NCBI GenBank assembly: GCA_031277885.1
Contig: JAITLM010000149.1
Location: 1 to 63,729, forward strand
Direction of reading: 5' to 3'
DNA: 63,729 nucleotides
Origin: Microbacterium sp.
GTDB taxonomy: Bacteria > Actinomycetota > Actinomycetes > Actinomycetales > Microbacteriaceae
Both the position numbers and the translations under genes were made by a program. Every line of letters begins with the position of its first letter. Position 1 is the stretch's first letter. The notes beneath the pieces were generated by a model. That model had not been told where the DNA came from. It saw only the letters and a list, made by a program, of their open reading frames with translations, and did no database searches. Positions 25,519 to 34,609 of the stretch are shown here, piece after piece.

Positions 25519-26789
25519 CGCGCCCATGCCAGGTGCTCCCGGTTGTTCGCGAGCAGGAGGTCGGCGAGCTTCTCCGCCTTGTCCCATTGGCCGACGAGCG
25601 GATGCGCGAGCAGGGCGCGCTCGACGAGCTCCCGGCCGCGCGCGGCGGATCCGGTGTGCCGCGCGGCGTCGAGGGCGAGCCGCTCGTAGCCCGCGACGTG
25701 ACCGATCAGCCCCTGCACGTCGGCAGGCAGGGGAGCTGTGGGCAGGGCGACGGGGCCGGCCGCGCCGATCGTGGCCGACACCTCGATGACGTGATCGTCG
25801 GGGAGGAACGGCAGCGTGCCGTCGTTGCGCAGGTTCGCGACCTGCACGTCGCCGCGGTCGCTCAGCAGCGACGCGATGAGGTCCACCGCAGCCTCGGAGT
25901 AGAACGCGCCGCCGCGTTCGGCGAGGATCGCGGGCTTGGCGTCGACGGCCGGATCCGCATAGAGCCGGAGCAGCTCCCGCTCGACCTCCATGACCTTCTC
26001 CGCACGGGGCTGCTCGTGCTGCTGCTCGTCCAGGACGCGATCGTGCGCGTAGTAGTAGCGGAGGTAGTACGACGGCACCATCGCGAGGTTCCGCAGCAGC
26101 GGCGCCGGCAGCTCGACCTCGTCCGCGAGTTCCGGCAGGCGGTCCCGCAGCATCTCCGGCAGCGCGTCGGCGCCGTCGAGCAGCACTCCGCGCTCCCAGG
26201 TGAGGTGGTTGAGGCCGACGTGCTCGAGACGGACCAGAGACGGATCCGCGCCGAGCATGCGCGCGAAGCGGCGCTGGAAGCCGATCGCCACATTGCACAG
26301 GCCGATCGCCCGGTGGCCCTCCTCGAGCAGCGCGCGCGTCACGATCCCGACCGGGTTCGTGAAGTCCACGATCCAGGCGCCGGGCTTCGCGTGCCGGCGC
26401 ACGGCCTCGGCGACCTCGAGCACGACCGGAACCGTGCGCAGCGCCTTGGCGAGCCCGCCGGGTCCGGTGGTCTCCTGCCCGATGCAGCAGGCCTCGTGCG
26501 GCCAGGTCTCGTCGCCGAGCCGGGCCGCCTGGCCGCCGATGCGCAGCTGGATCAGCACCACATCCGCGTCGGCGACGCCCTCCACGAGGTCCGCGGTCGC
26601 GCGGATCCGGCCGGGGTGCCCTGCGCGCGAGAACATCCGCTGCGAGACCCCGGCGACGAGCTCCCTGCGGCGGTCGTCCGGATCCACGAGCCAGAGCTCG
26701 TCGATCGGCAGCACATCGCGCAGCCGGGAGAACCCGTCTGTGAGTTCGGGGGTGTAGGTGGATCCCCCTCCGATGACGGTGAGTTTCAT
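25515..26789 (-). CDS. Glycoside hydrolase family 4 (6-phospho-beta-glucosidase type)
   Basis: A 424-residue GH4 enzyme. The N-terminal NAD-binding fold starts MKLTVIGGGSTYTPEL. DFTNPVGIVTRAL, GLCNVAIGFQ (metal-binding Cys and Asn) and HVGLNHLTW follow. GH4 enzymes cleave glycosides by an NAD+ and Mn2+-dependent redox elimination mechanism. The best match in style is to phospho-beta-glucosidases. No PTS is present here, so the kinase encoded immediately downstream would have to make a phosphorylated substrate, or the enzyme may act on unphosphorylated sugar. Confidence 0.9.
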   Translation of the reverse strand: MKLTVIGGGSTYTPELTDGFSRLRDVLPIDELWLVDPDDRRRELVAGVSQRMFSRAGHPGRIRATADLVEGVADADVVLIQLRIGGQAARLGDETWPHEACCIGQETTGPGGLAKALRTVPVVLEVAEAVRRHAKPGAWIVDFTNPVGIVTRALLEEGHRAIGLCNVAIGFQRRFARMLGADPSLVRLEHVGLNHLTWERGVLLDGADALPEMLRDRLPELADEVELPAPLLRNLAMVPSYYLRYYYAHDRVLDEQQHEQPRAEKVMEVERELLRLYADPAVDAKPAILAERGGAFYSEAAVDLIASLLSDRGDVQVANLRNDGTLPFLPDDHVIEVSATIGAAGPVALPTAPLPADVQGLIGHVAGYERLALDAARHTGSAARGRELVERALLAHPLVGQWDKAEKLADLLLANNREHLAWAR

Positions 26790-26790
26790 G

Positions 26791-27672
26791 TCAGCCCTTC
26801 ACGCCGGTCAGATTGATGCCCTCGACGAAGACGCGCTGGGCGAAGAAGAACACGATCACGACGGGGATCGTCACGAGCATGGTCACGGCCATGGTCGTGC
26901 CCCAGTCGGTGCCGTGCGTGCCGTGGAAGGTGGACAGGCCGTAGGCGACCGTCCAGGCCGACGGATTCTCCGAGGCGTACAGGAGGGGTCCGAAGTAGTC
27001 GTTCCACGAGTTGAAGAACAGGAAGATCGCGGCCGAGGCGATGCCGGGCTTCGTCATCGGCACCATCACGCGCCACAGCACGCCCCACTCGCCGTTGCCG
27101 TCGATCCTCGCCGCATCCGCGTAGGCGGTGGGGATCGTCAGGAAGAACTGCCGCAGCAGGAAGATCGAGAACGCGTCGCCGAGCAGGTTCGGCAGGATCA
27201 GCGGCCAGAGCGTCCCGGTGAGACCGAGCTTGGAGAACATCACGTAGACCGGCACGATCGTGACCTGGGGCGGCAGAAGCATCGCGACGATGATCGCGAG
27301 GAAGATGATGTTCGCGCCCCGGAAGCGGATCTTCGCGAGCACGTACGCCGCGGGCACCGAGGAGACCAGCATGAACGCCGTCGCGAGCACCGCATAGAAC
27401 GCGGAGTTCAGGAACCACAGCCCGAGCGGCACCTGCGTGAACGCGCGGACGTAGTTCGAGAGGTCCCACGGCTGCGGCCAGATCGAGGCGGTCAGCGTCT
27501 GCCGGCTCGACATGAACGAGGTCAGCAGCACGAACAGGATCGGGGCGAGGAAGAGCACCGCGAGCACGGAGAGCACGGTGTGGTCCGCGATCCAGATCAG
27601 GATGCGCCGGCCGCCGCGCACCGGGCGCGCGGGGCGGGCGGATCCCGTGGTGATGAGCGCGGTCGCGGTCAT
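26791..27672 (-). CDS. Carbohydrate ABC transporter permease (MalG type)
   Basis: A 293-residue permease with six membrane helices. The EAA loop is YADAARIDGNGEWGVLWRVM. The start overlaps the partner permease stop, and its own stop is one base from the GH4 start, so all are co-translated. It works with the 27669-28673 permease and the lipoprotein upstream. An ATPase is absent, as in the first importer of the window. Confidence 0.9.
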   Translation of the reverse strand: MTATALITTGSARPARPVRGGRRILIWIADHTVLSVLAVLFLAPILFVLLTSFMSSRQTLTASIWPQPWDLSNYVRAFTQVPLGLWFLNSAFYAVLATAFMLVSSVPAAYVLAKIRFRGANIIFLAIIVAMLLPPQVTIVPVYVMFSKLGLTGTLWPLILPNLLGDAFSIFLLRQFFLTIPTAYADAARIDGNGEWGVLWRVMVPMTKPGIASAAIFLFFNSWNDYFGPLLYASENPSAWTVAYGLSTFHGTHGTDWGTTMAVTMLVTIPVVIVFFFAQRVFVEGINLTGVKG

Positions 27673-28673
27673 GAGAAGTCCTCCGGTGAGAAGGCCCGCG
27701 ACTTGCGCAGCAGCAGAGCCACGAACACGCTCGCGACGACGAACAGGACCACGGCCATGGCCGCCGCGTAGCCGAGCTGGAAGTTGGCGAACCCGCGCAC
27801 GTACAGCCACTGCGTGTACGTGAGCAGGGAGTCCTCGGGATAGCCGATGTCGGCGGCGAGCCCTCCGGAGGCGGCGCCCGAGCGCCCGGACGCGACGCCG
27901 GAGGCCACGGCGGCCTCGGTGAAGTACTGCAGGGCCGCGATCATGCCGGTCACCAGGGCGAACAGCAGGACGGGGGCGATCGACGGGATCGTCACGTAGC
28001 GCACCTTCTGCAGGGCGCCCGCCCCGTCGAGCGACGCCGCCTCGTACTGGTCGCGCGGCACGTTCAGGAGCGCGGCGAGCAGGATGATCATGACGTCGCC
28101 CATGACCCACACGCCCAGCAGCACCAGCGAGGGCTTCGCGAGGGCCGGGTCGTTGAACCAGAGCGGACCGGGGATGCCGAGGCTCTTCAGCACGAGGTTC
28201 ACCGGGCCCGTCCCCGGGTTGAACAGGAACACGAAGGCGACGACGGACGCCACGGGCGGGACGAGCGCGGGCAGATAGAAGATCGTGCGCCAGATCCCGC
28301 CGGCGCTGCGTGCGCGGAGCAGGAGCCCGGCGACCGCGAGGGCGCAGACGATCCGCACCGGCACGAGGATCACCACGAACCACAGGGTGTTCAGTGCGGC
28401 CGTGACGATCCGCGGATCCTTCGTGAACAGGTAGACGTAGTTGCTGAACCCGTTCCACTGCGGCGCCGAGACGAGGTCGTAGCGCGTGAACGAGAAGTAC
28501 AGGTTCGCGACGAGCGGGTAGACGAAGAACACGGCGAGGCCGAGGATCGTCGGAGCCAGCATCAGCGCGATGCTCCCGCGGCGCCGGCGGGCGGCGGATC
28601 CGCCGCGGCGGACGGTGGCGCCCGGGGCGCGCGGCGGGGTCTCCGCGCGCCCCGGAGAGAGGGTCGCGGTCAT
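27669..28673 (-). CDS. Carbohydrate ABC transporter permease (MalF type)
   Basis: A 334-residue permease with a basic N-terminal tail (VRRGGSAARRRRGS), then six helices. The EAA loop reads YEAASLDGAGALQKVRYVTI. The extracytoplasmic loop before the last helix holds an unusual Gly/Ser/Ala-rich insert (ASGVASGRSGAASGG). The ATG shares its last base with the stop of the lipoprotein gene. Confidence 0.9.
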   Translation of the reverse strand: MTATLSPGRAETPPRAPGATVRRGGSAARRRRGSIALMLAPTILGLAVFFVYPLVANLYFSFTRYDLVSAPQWNGFSNYVYLFTKDPRIVTAALNTLWFVVILVPVRIVCALAVAGLLLRARSAGGIWRTIFYLPALVPPVASVVAFVFLFNPGTGPVNLVLKSLGIPGPLWFNDPALAKPSLVLLGVWVMGDVMIILLAALLNVPRDQYEAASLDGAGALQKVRYVTIPSIAPVLLFALVTGMIAALQYFTEAAVASGVASGRSGAASGGLAADIGYPEDSLLTYTQWLYVRGFANFQLGYAAAMAVVLFVVASVFVALLLRKSRAFSPEDFS

Positions 28674-30007
28674 CACGGGCCTTCGCTCAGCGCGAGCTGG
28701 TCGTCGATGTCCTTGTCGACCTTCTTGAGGCCTGCGTCGAGATCGCCCCCGCCGCCGGACTGGAACTTCGTCCAGTAGCCCGAGAGAGCGACCTGGTTCG
28801 CGCTGCCGATCACGGTCGCCGGGATCGAGGTCAGGTGCGGGCTCTTCGCGATGTCGAGGAACGTGCCGAACTGCGCGGGGAGGTCGAGCTTCGAGGACGC
28901 GAGGGCGTCCTTCGTGGTCGGGACGTTCTTCAGGCCGTTCGCGAGCTTCACGACCGCATCGGTGTCGAAGGTCAGGTAGCGCAGCAGCGCCCAGGCGGCC
29001 TCGGGGTTCTTTGAGGCCTTGGAGACGCCCGCGATCGTGCCGGAGGAGTACCCGCCGCCGTAGAGATCCTCGTGGCCGTCGAGCACGGGGAACGGCGCGA
29101 CGCCGTACGTGACGTCGGGCGCCTGATCGGCGAGGAACGCGACGCGCCATTCGCCGTCGAGGTTCATCGCGAGCTGCCCGGTCTGGAACGCCTGGCCGGC
29201 GGAGAACTCGTCGCCGAGGCCGGCCGTGAAGGCCTTGAGCTTGTCGTAGCCGATCTTGTCGATGAAGCTCTTCTGCCAGGTCATCAGCTCCTTCCACCCG
29301 GGGGAGGAGGCGATCGCGCTCTTGCCGTCCTTCATCCAGTCGGCTCCGGCGGCGGCGCCGAAGACGGTGGGCGCGTTCTCGTAGGCGCCCATCAGCGGGT
29401 TGAAGCCCAGGGTCTTGATGGATCCGTCGGCGTTGTAGGTCGTGAGCTTGACCGCCATCGCCTCGAGCTCGCTGAGCGTCTTCGGAGGTGCGCTGTAGCC
29501 GGCCGCCTGCAGCAGGTCGGTGTTGTAGTAGAGGCCCTGCACGTCGGCGAGCATCGGCAGCGCGCACTGCTTGCCGTCGAAGGAGGTGTAGCTGCGCGCG
29601 ACGTCCGACAGCTGCGACAGCTGCACGCCGTCGCGCTGGATGTAGGGCGTGAGGTCGCGCAGCGCCCCCGAGGAGCAGAAGGCGCCCACGTTGTCGACAG
29701 CTCCCGAGATCGCGACGTCCAGATCATTGCCGGCGGCGATCGCCTTGATGATCTTGTCGTCCTCCTGGCCCGTGCGCACGTCGACCTTCACGCCGGGGTA
29801 CTTCTTGTGGAAGTCGTCGATCACGGACTGCACGACGCCCGCTTCCCGGTCGCTGAAGAACTCCCACAGCGTGACCGTGCCGGACAGGTGATCGGGCGCC
29901 TTCGTGGCGATGGCGGCGTCGGATCCGCCGGAGCAGCCGGCGAGCACGATGCCCGCGACGGCGATCGCGGCGACGGCTCCGAGCCGTCTCGTGGTGTGGC
30001 GCTTCAT
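28673..30007 (-). CDS. Sugar-type ABC transporter solute-binding lipoprotein
   Basis: A 444-residue family 1 solute-binding protein with signal peptide and lipobox LAGC near residue 25. The mature protein begins CSGGSDAAIATK. The substrate is probably a beta-glucoside, chitobiose-like or other oligosaccharide, given the adjacent GH4 and kinase genes. Two in-frame ATGs, at 30028 and 30007, each have their own identical ribosome site because of a tandem 21-base duplication. The inner start gives a normal signal peptide, MKRHTTRRLGAVAAI. Confidence 0.9.
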   Translation of the reverse strand: MKRHTTRRLGAVAAIAVAGIVLAGCSGGSDAAIATKAPDHLSGTVTLWEFFSDREAGVVQSVIDDFHKKYPGVKVDVRTGQEDDKIIKAIAAGNDLDVAISGAVDNVGAFCSSGALRDLTPYIQRDGVQLSQLSDVARSYTSFDGKQCALPMLADVQGLYYNTDLLQAAGYSAPPKTLSELEAMAVKLTTYNADGSIKTLGFNPLMGAYENAPTVFGAAAGADWMKDGKSAIASSPGWKELMTWQKSFIDKIGYDKLKAFTAGLGDEFSAGQAFQTGQLAMNLDGEWRVAFLADQAPDVTYGVAPFPVLDGHEDLYGGGYSSGTIAGVSKASKNPEAAWALLRYLTFDTDAVVKLANGLKNVPTTKDALASSKLDLPAQFGTFLDIAKSPHLTSIPATVIGSANQVALSGYWTKFQSGGGGDLDAGLKKVDKDIDDQLALSEGP

Positions 30008-30044
30008 GGGAACCTCTCTGTTCTTCATGCGAACCTCTCTGTTC
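30003..30044 (-). repeat. Tandem duplication of ribosome site and start codon
   Basis: Two 21-base copies (30024-30044 and 30003-30023) differ at one base. Each contains GAGAGG and an ATG followed by AA. The result is two start sites with equal context, 21 bases apart and in frame, for the binding-protein gene. Confidence 0.85.
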
Positions 30045-30090
30045 ACGGGGTCTGGACCCCTCGCCGTGGTCCCGGGCGATCCCGGGTCGT

Positions 30091-31251
30091 TCAGTCGGGC
30101 AGGATCCGCGCGCGCAGGCGCGACACGAGCACGTGGCGCGCGCCCAGCAGCACCGCATCCGCGGGGGCACCGGTGGTGTGCACGGTCGGGTTCCAGCTCG
30201 ACGACGCGCGCAGGGCCGCGGACACGGCGTCGGCCAGCGGCGCTCCGCCGGCGACGCCCGTGGGGCCGCCGAGGATCACGAGCGAGGGATCCAGCACCGC
30301 GATCACCGGGGTCAGCGCGAACGCGATGCGCTGCGCGAGTGCCGCGAGGATCCGCTCCTGCCCCGGCGCTGCCAGCGCGTCGAGCGCGTGCGCGTAGTCG
30401 AGCGGGGTGCCCAGGACGGCGCTCGCGGCGCGCGCGACCGCGGATCCGCCGACGAGCTCCTGCAGGTCCTCCGCATCCGGGTCGATCGCCATGGCCGTTC
30501 GGGGGGCGGGCAGGTAGCCGATCTCGCCCGCGCCGCCGGTGGCGCCGTGCAGGATCGCGCCGTCCAGGTCGATCGAGAGGCCGAGGCCCTCGCCGAGCCA
30601 CAGCAGCGCGAAGCCCGGTGCTTCGGCGCCGGCGCCTTCGGCCCGCTCCGCGATCGCGGCGAGGTTCACGTCGTTCTCGAGCGTGACGGCGATGCCGAGG
30701 CCCGCCTCGAGTTCGCCGCGCGCGTTCTGCATGGGCCAGCCGTCGAGGGTGTCCGTGAAGTTCAGCCGGTCGGCGGCGGGATCCGTGGCGGCCTGCACGC
30801 CGATCACGATCTCGACGATCGCGGCCGGCTCGACACCCGCCGCGGTGCAGGCGGCGTCGATCGCGCGGCGCACATCGCCCTCCGCGGAGCGCGGGTGCGA
30901 GGCGTCGAGCGCGACGGTCGCGACCGGGCGCTGCGAGCCCCGCGCATCGACGACGGTCGCCCGCAGCACCGTCTCGTCGACGTCGATCGCGACGCCCAGG
31001 GTGCGGTCGAGCCGGACGTCGTAGGTCACCGCGTTCGGCCCGCGGCCCGCGGAGAGCTCGCCCGCAGTGCGGATGAGCCCGGCCTCTTCCAGCCGTGCCA
31101 CGATCTGCGCCGCGGTCGGCTTGGAGAGCCCGGTCAGCTCGCCGATCCGATTGCGCGTCAGAGGCCCCTCGTCGAGGAGGAGGGCGAGCGCCGCCTGATC
31201 GTTGCGCAGGGCGAGCCAGCCGGGGGTGCCGGGGGCGGGGGAGGACGTCAT
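30091..31251 (-). CDS. ROK-family transcriptional regulator
   Basis: A 386-residue ROK repressor. The N-terminal winged helix (ALALLLDEGPLTRNRIGELT, GLSKPTAAQIVARLEEAGL) is fused to a sugar-kinase-like ROK domain from about residue 90, with EVNLAAIAERAEG-type sugar contacts (ENDVNLAAIAER). The canonical ROK zinc motif is not evident in GGAGEIGYLPAP, so it is probably a non-enzymatic sensor. It lies 83 bases upstream of the binding-protein gene, on the same strand, and should sense a sugar from this operon. A near-consensus promoter precedes it. Confidence 0.88.
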   Translation of the reverse strand: MTSSPAPGTPGWLALRNDQAALALLLDEGPLTRNRIGELTGLSKPTAAQIVARLEEAGLIRTAGELSAGRGPNAVTYDVRLDRTLGVAIDVDETVLRATVVDARGSQRPVATVALDASHPRSAEGDVRRAIDAACTAAGVEPAAIVEIVIGVQAATDPAADRLNFTDTLDGWPMQNARGELEAGLGIAVTLENDVNLAAIAERAEGAGAEAPGFALLWLGEGLGLSIDLDGAILHGATGGAGEIGYLPAPRTAMAIDPDAEDLQELVGGSAVARAASAVLGTPLDYAHALDALAAPGQERILAALAQRIAFALTPVIAVLDPSLVILGGPTGVAGGAPLADAVSAALRASSSWNPTVHTTGAPADAVLLGARHVLVSRLRARILPD

Positions 31252-31283
31252 CGCAGCTCCTGAATATCTAATAGCTAAGTTTC

Positions 31284-31312
31284 TTTATAGATTCGCATGT
31301 GGGAAGTGTCAA
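31284..31312 (-). promoter_or_regulatory. Strong sigma-70-like promoter of the ROK/ABC/GH4 operon
   Basis: On the minus strand, TTGACA (31312-31307), a 17-base spacer and TATAAA (31289-31284) make a near-consensus promoter. An AT-rich stretch with CTTAGCTATTAG follows at 31279-31268 and could be the repressor site. AGGAG (31261-31257) precedes the ATG. Confidence 0.8.
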
Positions 31313-31419
31313 GACTTTTCTGCGCATCCGCTCGGGCTCGGAGGTCCTCGCCCGCGTTCTGCCGGGTGCAGGGGGCCCTGCCCGTCGATCGGTGTCGGCG
31401 CGGTCGCTAGTCTGAGTCC

Positions 31420-32748
31420 ATGGCTACCGAGGGGGAACCGCTGCAGGGCGGGCATGAGCTCGATTTCGGATCCGGATCGCAGAACCCGACCCCGCCTCCG
31501 CCCGCTGCGGCTCCGGCGCCGCCGGACGGGGCCTTCCCGCAGCCCGCACCGCCGTATGGTGCGCAGCCGGGGCAGTCGTATCCGGCCCAGCCGGAGCGGC
31601 CGTACGGTGCGCAGCCGACGCAGCCGTACGGTGTGCAGCCGACGCAATCGTACGGTGCGCAGCCGACGCAGCCGTACGGTGTGCAGCCGACGCAGCCGTA
31701 CGGTGCGCAGCCGACGTCGTATCCGGCTCAGCCCGGCCAGCCCTATCCCGCGCAGCCCTATGGTCCGCAGCCGCCTCGCAGGTCCTCGAAGGGCCTGCTC
31801 TGGGGTCTGATCGGCGGCGGCGCCGCACTGCTGCTCGTGGCGATCCTGGTCGTGGCGCTGCTCGTGGTGCCCGCGATCACCCGGTCCTCGGTCACGGCCG
31901 CTGACGCGGTCAAGGCCTACCTGGCCGCGGTCTCCCAGGGTGACGCGAAGACCGCGCTCGGCTACCTGGAGAGCGTTCCGAGCAAGGGTCTGCTCACCGA
32001 CGAGGTGCTGAAGGAGTCGAACAGGCTCGCGCCGATCAGTCACATCTCCGTGGCGAAGGGCGGGGAGGGCAAGAACTCGGCCACCGTCATCGCGTCCTAC
32101 CGCATCGGCGACAAGACGATGTCGTCCGTGGCGTACGAGGCCTACCGGATCAAGGACTCCTGGAAGATCGCGAACGGGGTGAGTCCGGTCTCCTTCCAGA
32201 GCCTGAGCGGTCTCGACGCCACGATCAACGGCGTGCCGACCGCGAAGCTGACCGACGCGTATGTCTTCCCCGGCACCTACGAGCTCGCGCTGGATTCGAA
32301 GTACTTCTCGATCGACGGCGATGCGACGTTCACGATCGTCTCCCCGGAGGACGCCGCGGCGCTGTACACCGTGAAGACCGCGCTCAACGACGCGGGCGTC
32401 GCGCAGTTCCGCTCGCTCGTGCGCTCGGCGGTCGAGGCCTGCGTGGCGATGAAGACCCTCGCGACGCCGTGCGGGATGGACATCACGGCGATCGACCTCT
32501 CCGGAGCCAGCCCGGTGGAGGGGACGGTCGCGCGCACGCTCACCGCCGACGGCAGCGCCGCACTCGACAACCTGAAGCCGGAATCCGGCGGATCCTCGCC
32601 CACGGTCGTGTCCAGCTACGACTCGATCAGCGTCGACATGAAGCTGCAGGGCAGCGACGGGCAGACCTACACGGTCACGTTCGGCGGGTACCTGAACACC
32701 CCGACGGTCGACTTCGGGGCGGCGGCTCCGACGGTGACCTGGGAGTAG
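31420..32748 (+). CDS. Membrane-anchored protein with Pro/Gln/Tyr repeat head
   Basis: A 442-residue protein. The N-terminal cytoplasmic part (1-122) is rich in Pro, Gln, Tyr and Ala and contains five PYGAQPTQ-type octapeptides. One membrane helix follows at about 124-150 (GLIGGGAALLLVAILVVALL), then a 290-residue extracellular domain. That domain begins VTAADAVKAYLAAVSQGDAK, reminiscent of NTF2-like/DUF4878 folds. Two cysteines (in EACVAM and TPCGMD) could form a disulfide. The architecture resembles actinobacterial cell-envelope proteins of unknown function. It is a single gene closed by a terminator. Confidence 0.8.
   Translation: MATEGEPLQGGHELDFGSGSQNPTPPPPAAAPAPPDGAFPQPAPPYGAQPGQSYPAQPERPYGAQPTQPYGVQPTQSYGAQPTQPYGVQPTQPYGAQPTSYPAQPGQPYPAQPYGPQPPRRSSKGLLWGLIGGGAALLLVAILVVALLVVPAITRSSVTAADAVKAYLAAVSQGDAKTALGYLESVPSKGLLTDEVLKESNRLAPISHISVAKGGEGKNSATVIASYRIGDKTMSSVAYEAYRIKDSWKIANGVSPVSFQSLSGLDATINGVPTAKLTDAYVFPGTYELALDSKYFSIDGDATFTIVSPEDAAALYTVKTALNDAGVAQFRSLVRSAVEACVAMKTLATPCGMDITAIDLSGASPVEGTVARTLTADGSAALDNLKPESGGSSPTVVSSYDSISVDMKLQGSDGQTYTVTFGGYLNTPTVDFGAAAPTVTWE
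31600..31716 (+). repeat. 24-base tandem repeat, 4.9 copies (coding)
   Basis: Units start at 31600, 31624, 31648, 31672 and 31696 (CCGTACGGTGCGCAGCCGAC then GCAG), differing at one or two bases, and encode PYGAQPTQ or PYGVQPTQ. Copy number is likely to vary between strains without breaking the frame. Confidence 0.92.
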
Positions 32749-32788
32749 CCACCGCGTCGTCCGCGGAGAAGAACCGCTGAGAGAAGAG

Positions 32789-32822
32789 AGGACCCCCGCC
32801 GACCCGATTCGGCGGGGGTCCT
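32789..32822 (+). terminator. Intrinsic terminator
   Basis: AGGACCCCCGCCGA (32789-32802) pairs perfectly with 32809-32822 around a six-base loop, 40 bases after the stop of the repeat-head protein gene. Confidence 0.88.
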
Positions 32823-33064
32823 GCGGTTCGTGACCGCGTAGGCGCCCGTGCGAGAAAGCCGGGCGCATCCCGTTGCGCGGGGAAGACGAGCACCCGATCC
32901 GGTCAGCGTCCGCAGCCCGCGCAGAGTCTGTTGTACGTGTCGAAGGTGGCCGGAAGGTGAACGGCCTGACAGGTGTCGATGAATTACATGGAACCCCTCC
33001 TAACTAGATGGATGACCATGTATTCTCAGAGGCAGCGCCGACGACGACGCAGAACCAGGAGCAC
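32823..33064. promoter_or_regulatory. Non-coding upstream region of the valine operon
   Basis: No convincing gene was seen. TACATGG (32985-32991) and CCATGTA (33016-33022) form an inverted repeat around an AT-richer stretch. TATTCT (33021-33026) could be the -10 of mmsA. AGGAGC at 33058 is the mmsA ribosome site. Confidence 0.45.
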
Positions 33065-34570
33065 ATGATGGTCCGCGACATCACTCACTTCATCGGAGGA
33101 TCCCCGATCCCCGGCACCTCGGGACGCTGGGGGGAGGTGTTCGAGCCCGCGACCGGCGCCGTCCAGGCGCGAGTGCCTCTTGCGAGCGGGGACGAGGTGC
33201 GGGCCGCGATCGCGAACGCCGAGGCCGCGCAGCCCGAGTGGGCGGCGACCAACCCGCAGAAGCGGGCGCGCGTGCTCATGCGCTTCCTCGAGCTGATCCG
33301 CGACGAGATGGACGACCTCGCCGCGCTGCTCTCGCGCGAGCACGGCAAGACGCTGGACGACGCCAAGGGCGACATCCAGCGCGGCGTCGAGGTGATCGAG
33401 TTCTGCGTCGGGGCTCCGCATCTGCTCAAGGGGGAGTACTCCACGGGTGTCGGCACCGGCATCGACGTGTACTCGCTGCGTCAGCCGCTCGGCGTGGTCG
33501 CCGGGATCACCCCGTTCAACTTCCCCGCGATGATCCCGCTGTGGCAGATGGGCCCCGCGATCGCCGCCGGAAACGCCTTCATCCTCAAGCCCAGCGAGCG
33601 CGACCCCTCGGTGCCGGTGCGGATCGCCGAGCTGTTCCTGGAGGCGGGCCTGCCCGCGGGGATCCTCAACGTCGTACACGGCGACAAGGAGGCCGTCGAC
33701 GTGCTGCTCACCGACGAGCGGGTGCGCGCGATCGGCTTCGTCGGATCCACCCCGATCGCGGAGTACATCTACACGACCGCGAACGCGCACGGCAAGCGCG
33801 CCCAGTGCTTCGGCGGGGCGAAGAACCACCTCGTCGTGATGCCCGACGCCGATCTCGACCAGGCCGCGGACGCCCTCATCGGCGCGGGCTACGGCTCGGC
33901 GGGGGAGCGCTGCATGGCGATCTCGGTCGCGGTGCCGGTCGGTGAGGAGACGGCCGACGCGCTCGCGGCGAAGCTCGCCGAGCGCGTGGCCGCGCTCAAG
34001 GTCGGCCCCTCGCTCGAACCGGGAATGGACTACGGCCCGCTCGTGAACCGCGCCGCGGTCGAGCGCGTGACCGACTACATCCAGCAGGGGATCGACGCCG
34101 GGGCGGAGCTCCTCGCCGACGGGCGCGGGTTCTCCGTCCCGGGTCATGAGGAGGGCTTCTATCTCGGTCCCACCCTGTTCGACCGGGTCACCACCGACAT
34201 GTCGATCTACCGCGAGGAGATCTTCGGTCCGGTGCTCGTGATCGCCCGCGCGGCCGACTACGAGGAGGCGCTGCGGATGGCGTCCGAGCACGAGTTCGGC
34301 AACGGCGTGGGCATCTTCACGCGCGACGGGGATGCGGCCCGCGACTTCGTCGCCCGCGTGAACGTCGGCATGGTCGGCGTGAACGTGCCGATCCCCGTGC
34401 CGATCGCGTACTTCACGTTCGGCGGCTGGAAGCGCAGCGGATTCGGCGATCTCAACCAGCACGGCGCCGACGCCTTCCGCTTCTACACGAAGACCAAGAC
34501 GGTCACCTCGCGGTGGCCCGCCGCGGGCGTCCGCGAAGGCGCCAGCTTCGTCATCCCCACGATGCACTGA
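33065..34570 (+). CDS. mmsA: CoA-acylating methylmalonate-semialdehyde dehydrogenase
   Basis: A 501-residue aldehyde dehydrogenase superfamily member. ITPFNFPAMIPLWQMGPAIA, GSTPIAEYIYTTA, FGGAKNHLVVMPDADLD and GSAGERCMAIS (catalytic Cys) are typical of MmsA. It converts methylmalonate semialdehyde, CoA and NAD+ to propionyl-CoA, CO2 and NADH in valine breakdown. The start at 33065 (or the next codon, 33068) follows AGGAGC. An earlier in-frame ATG at 33008 adds 19 unconserved residues. It is the first gene of a cluster with isobutyryl-CoA dehydrogenase and mmsB. Confidence 0.93.
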   Translation: MMVRDITHFIGGSPIPGTSGRWGEVFEPATGAVQARVPLASGDEVRAAIANAEAAQPEWAATNPQKRARVLMRFLELIRDEMDDLAALLSREHGKTLDDAKGDIQRGVEVIEFCVGAPHLLKGEYSTGVGTGIDVYSLRQPLGVVAGITPFNFPAMIPLWQMGPAIAAGNAFILKPSERDPSVPVRIAELFLEAGLPAGILNVVHGDKEAVDVLLTDERVRAIGFVGSTPIAEYIYTTANAHGKRAQCFGGAKNHLVVMPDADLDQAADALIGAGYGSAGERCMAISVAVPVGEETADALAAKLAERVAALKVGPSLEPGMDYGPLVNRAAVERVTDYIQQGIDAGAELLADGRGFSVPGHEEGFYLGPTLFDRVTTDMSIYREEIFGPVLVIARAADYEEALRMASEHEFGNGVGIFTRDGDAARDFVARVNVGMVGVNVPIPVPIAYFTFGGWKRSGFGDLNQHGADAFRFYTKTKTVTSRWPAAGVREGASFVIPTMH

Positions 34571-34609
34571 CCCGGCCGCACGCCGCAGGAACACCAGAAG
34601 GAACACGAC

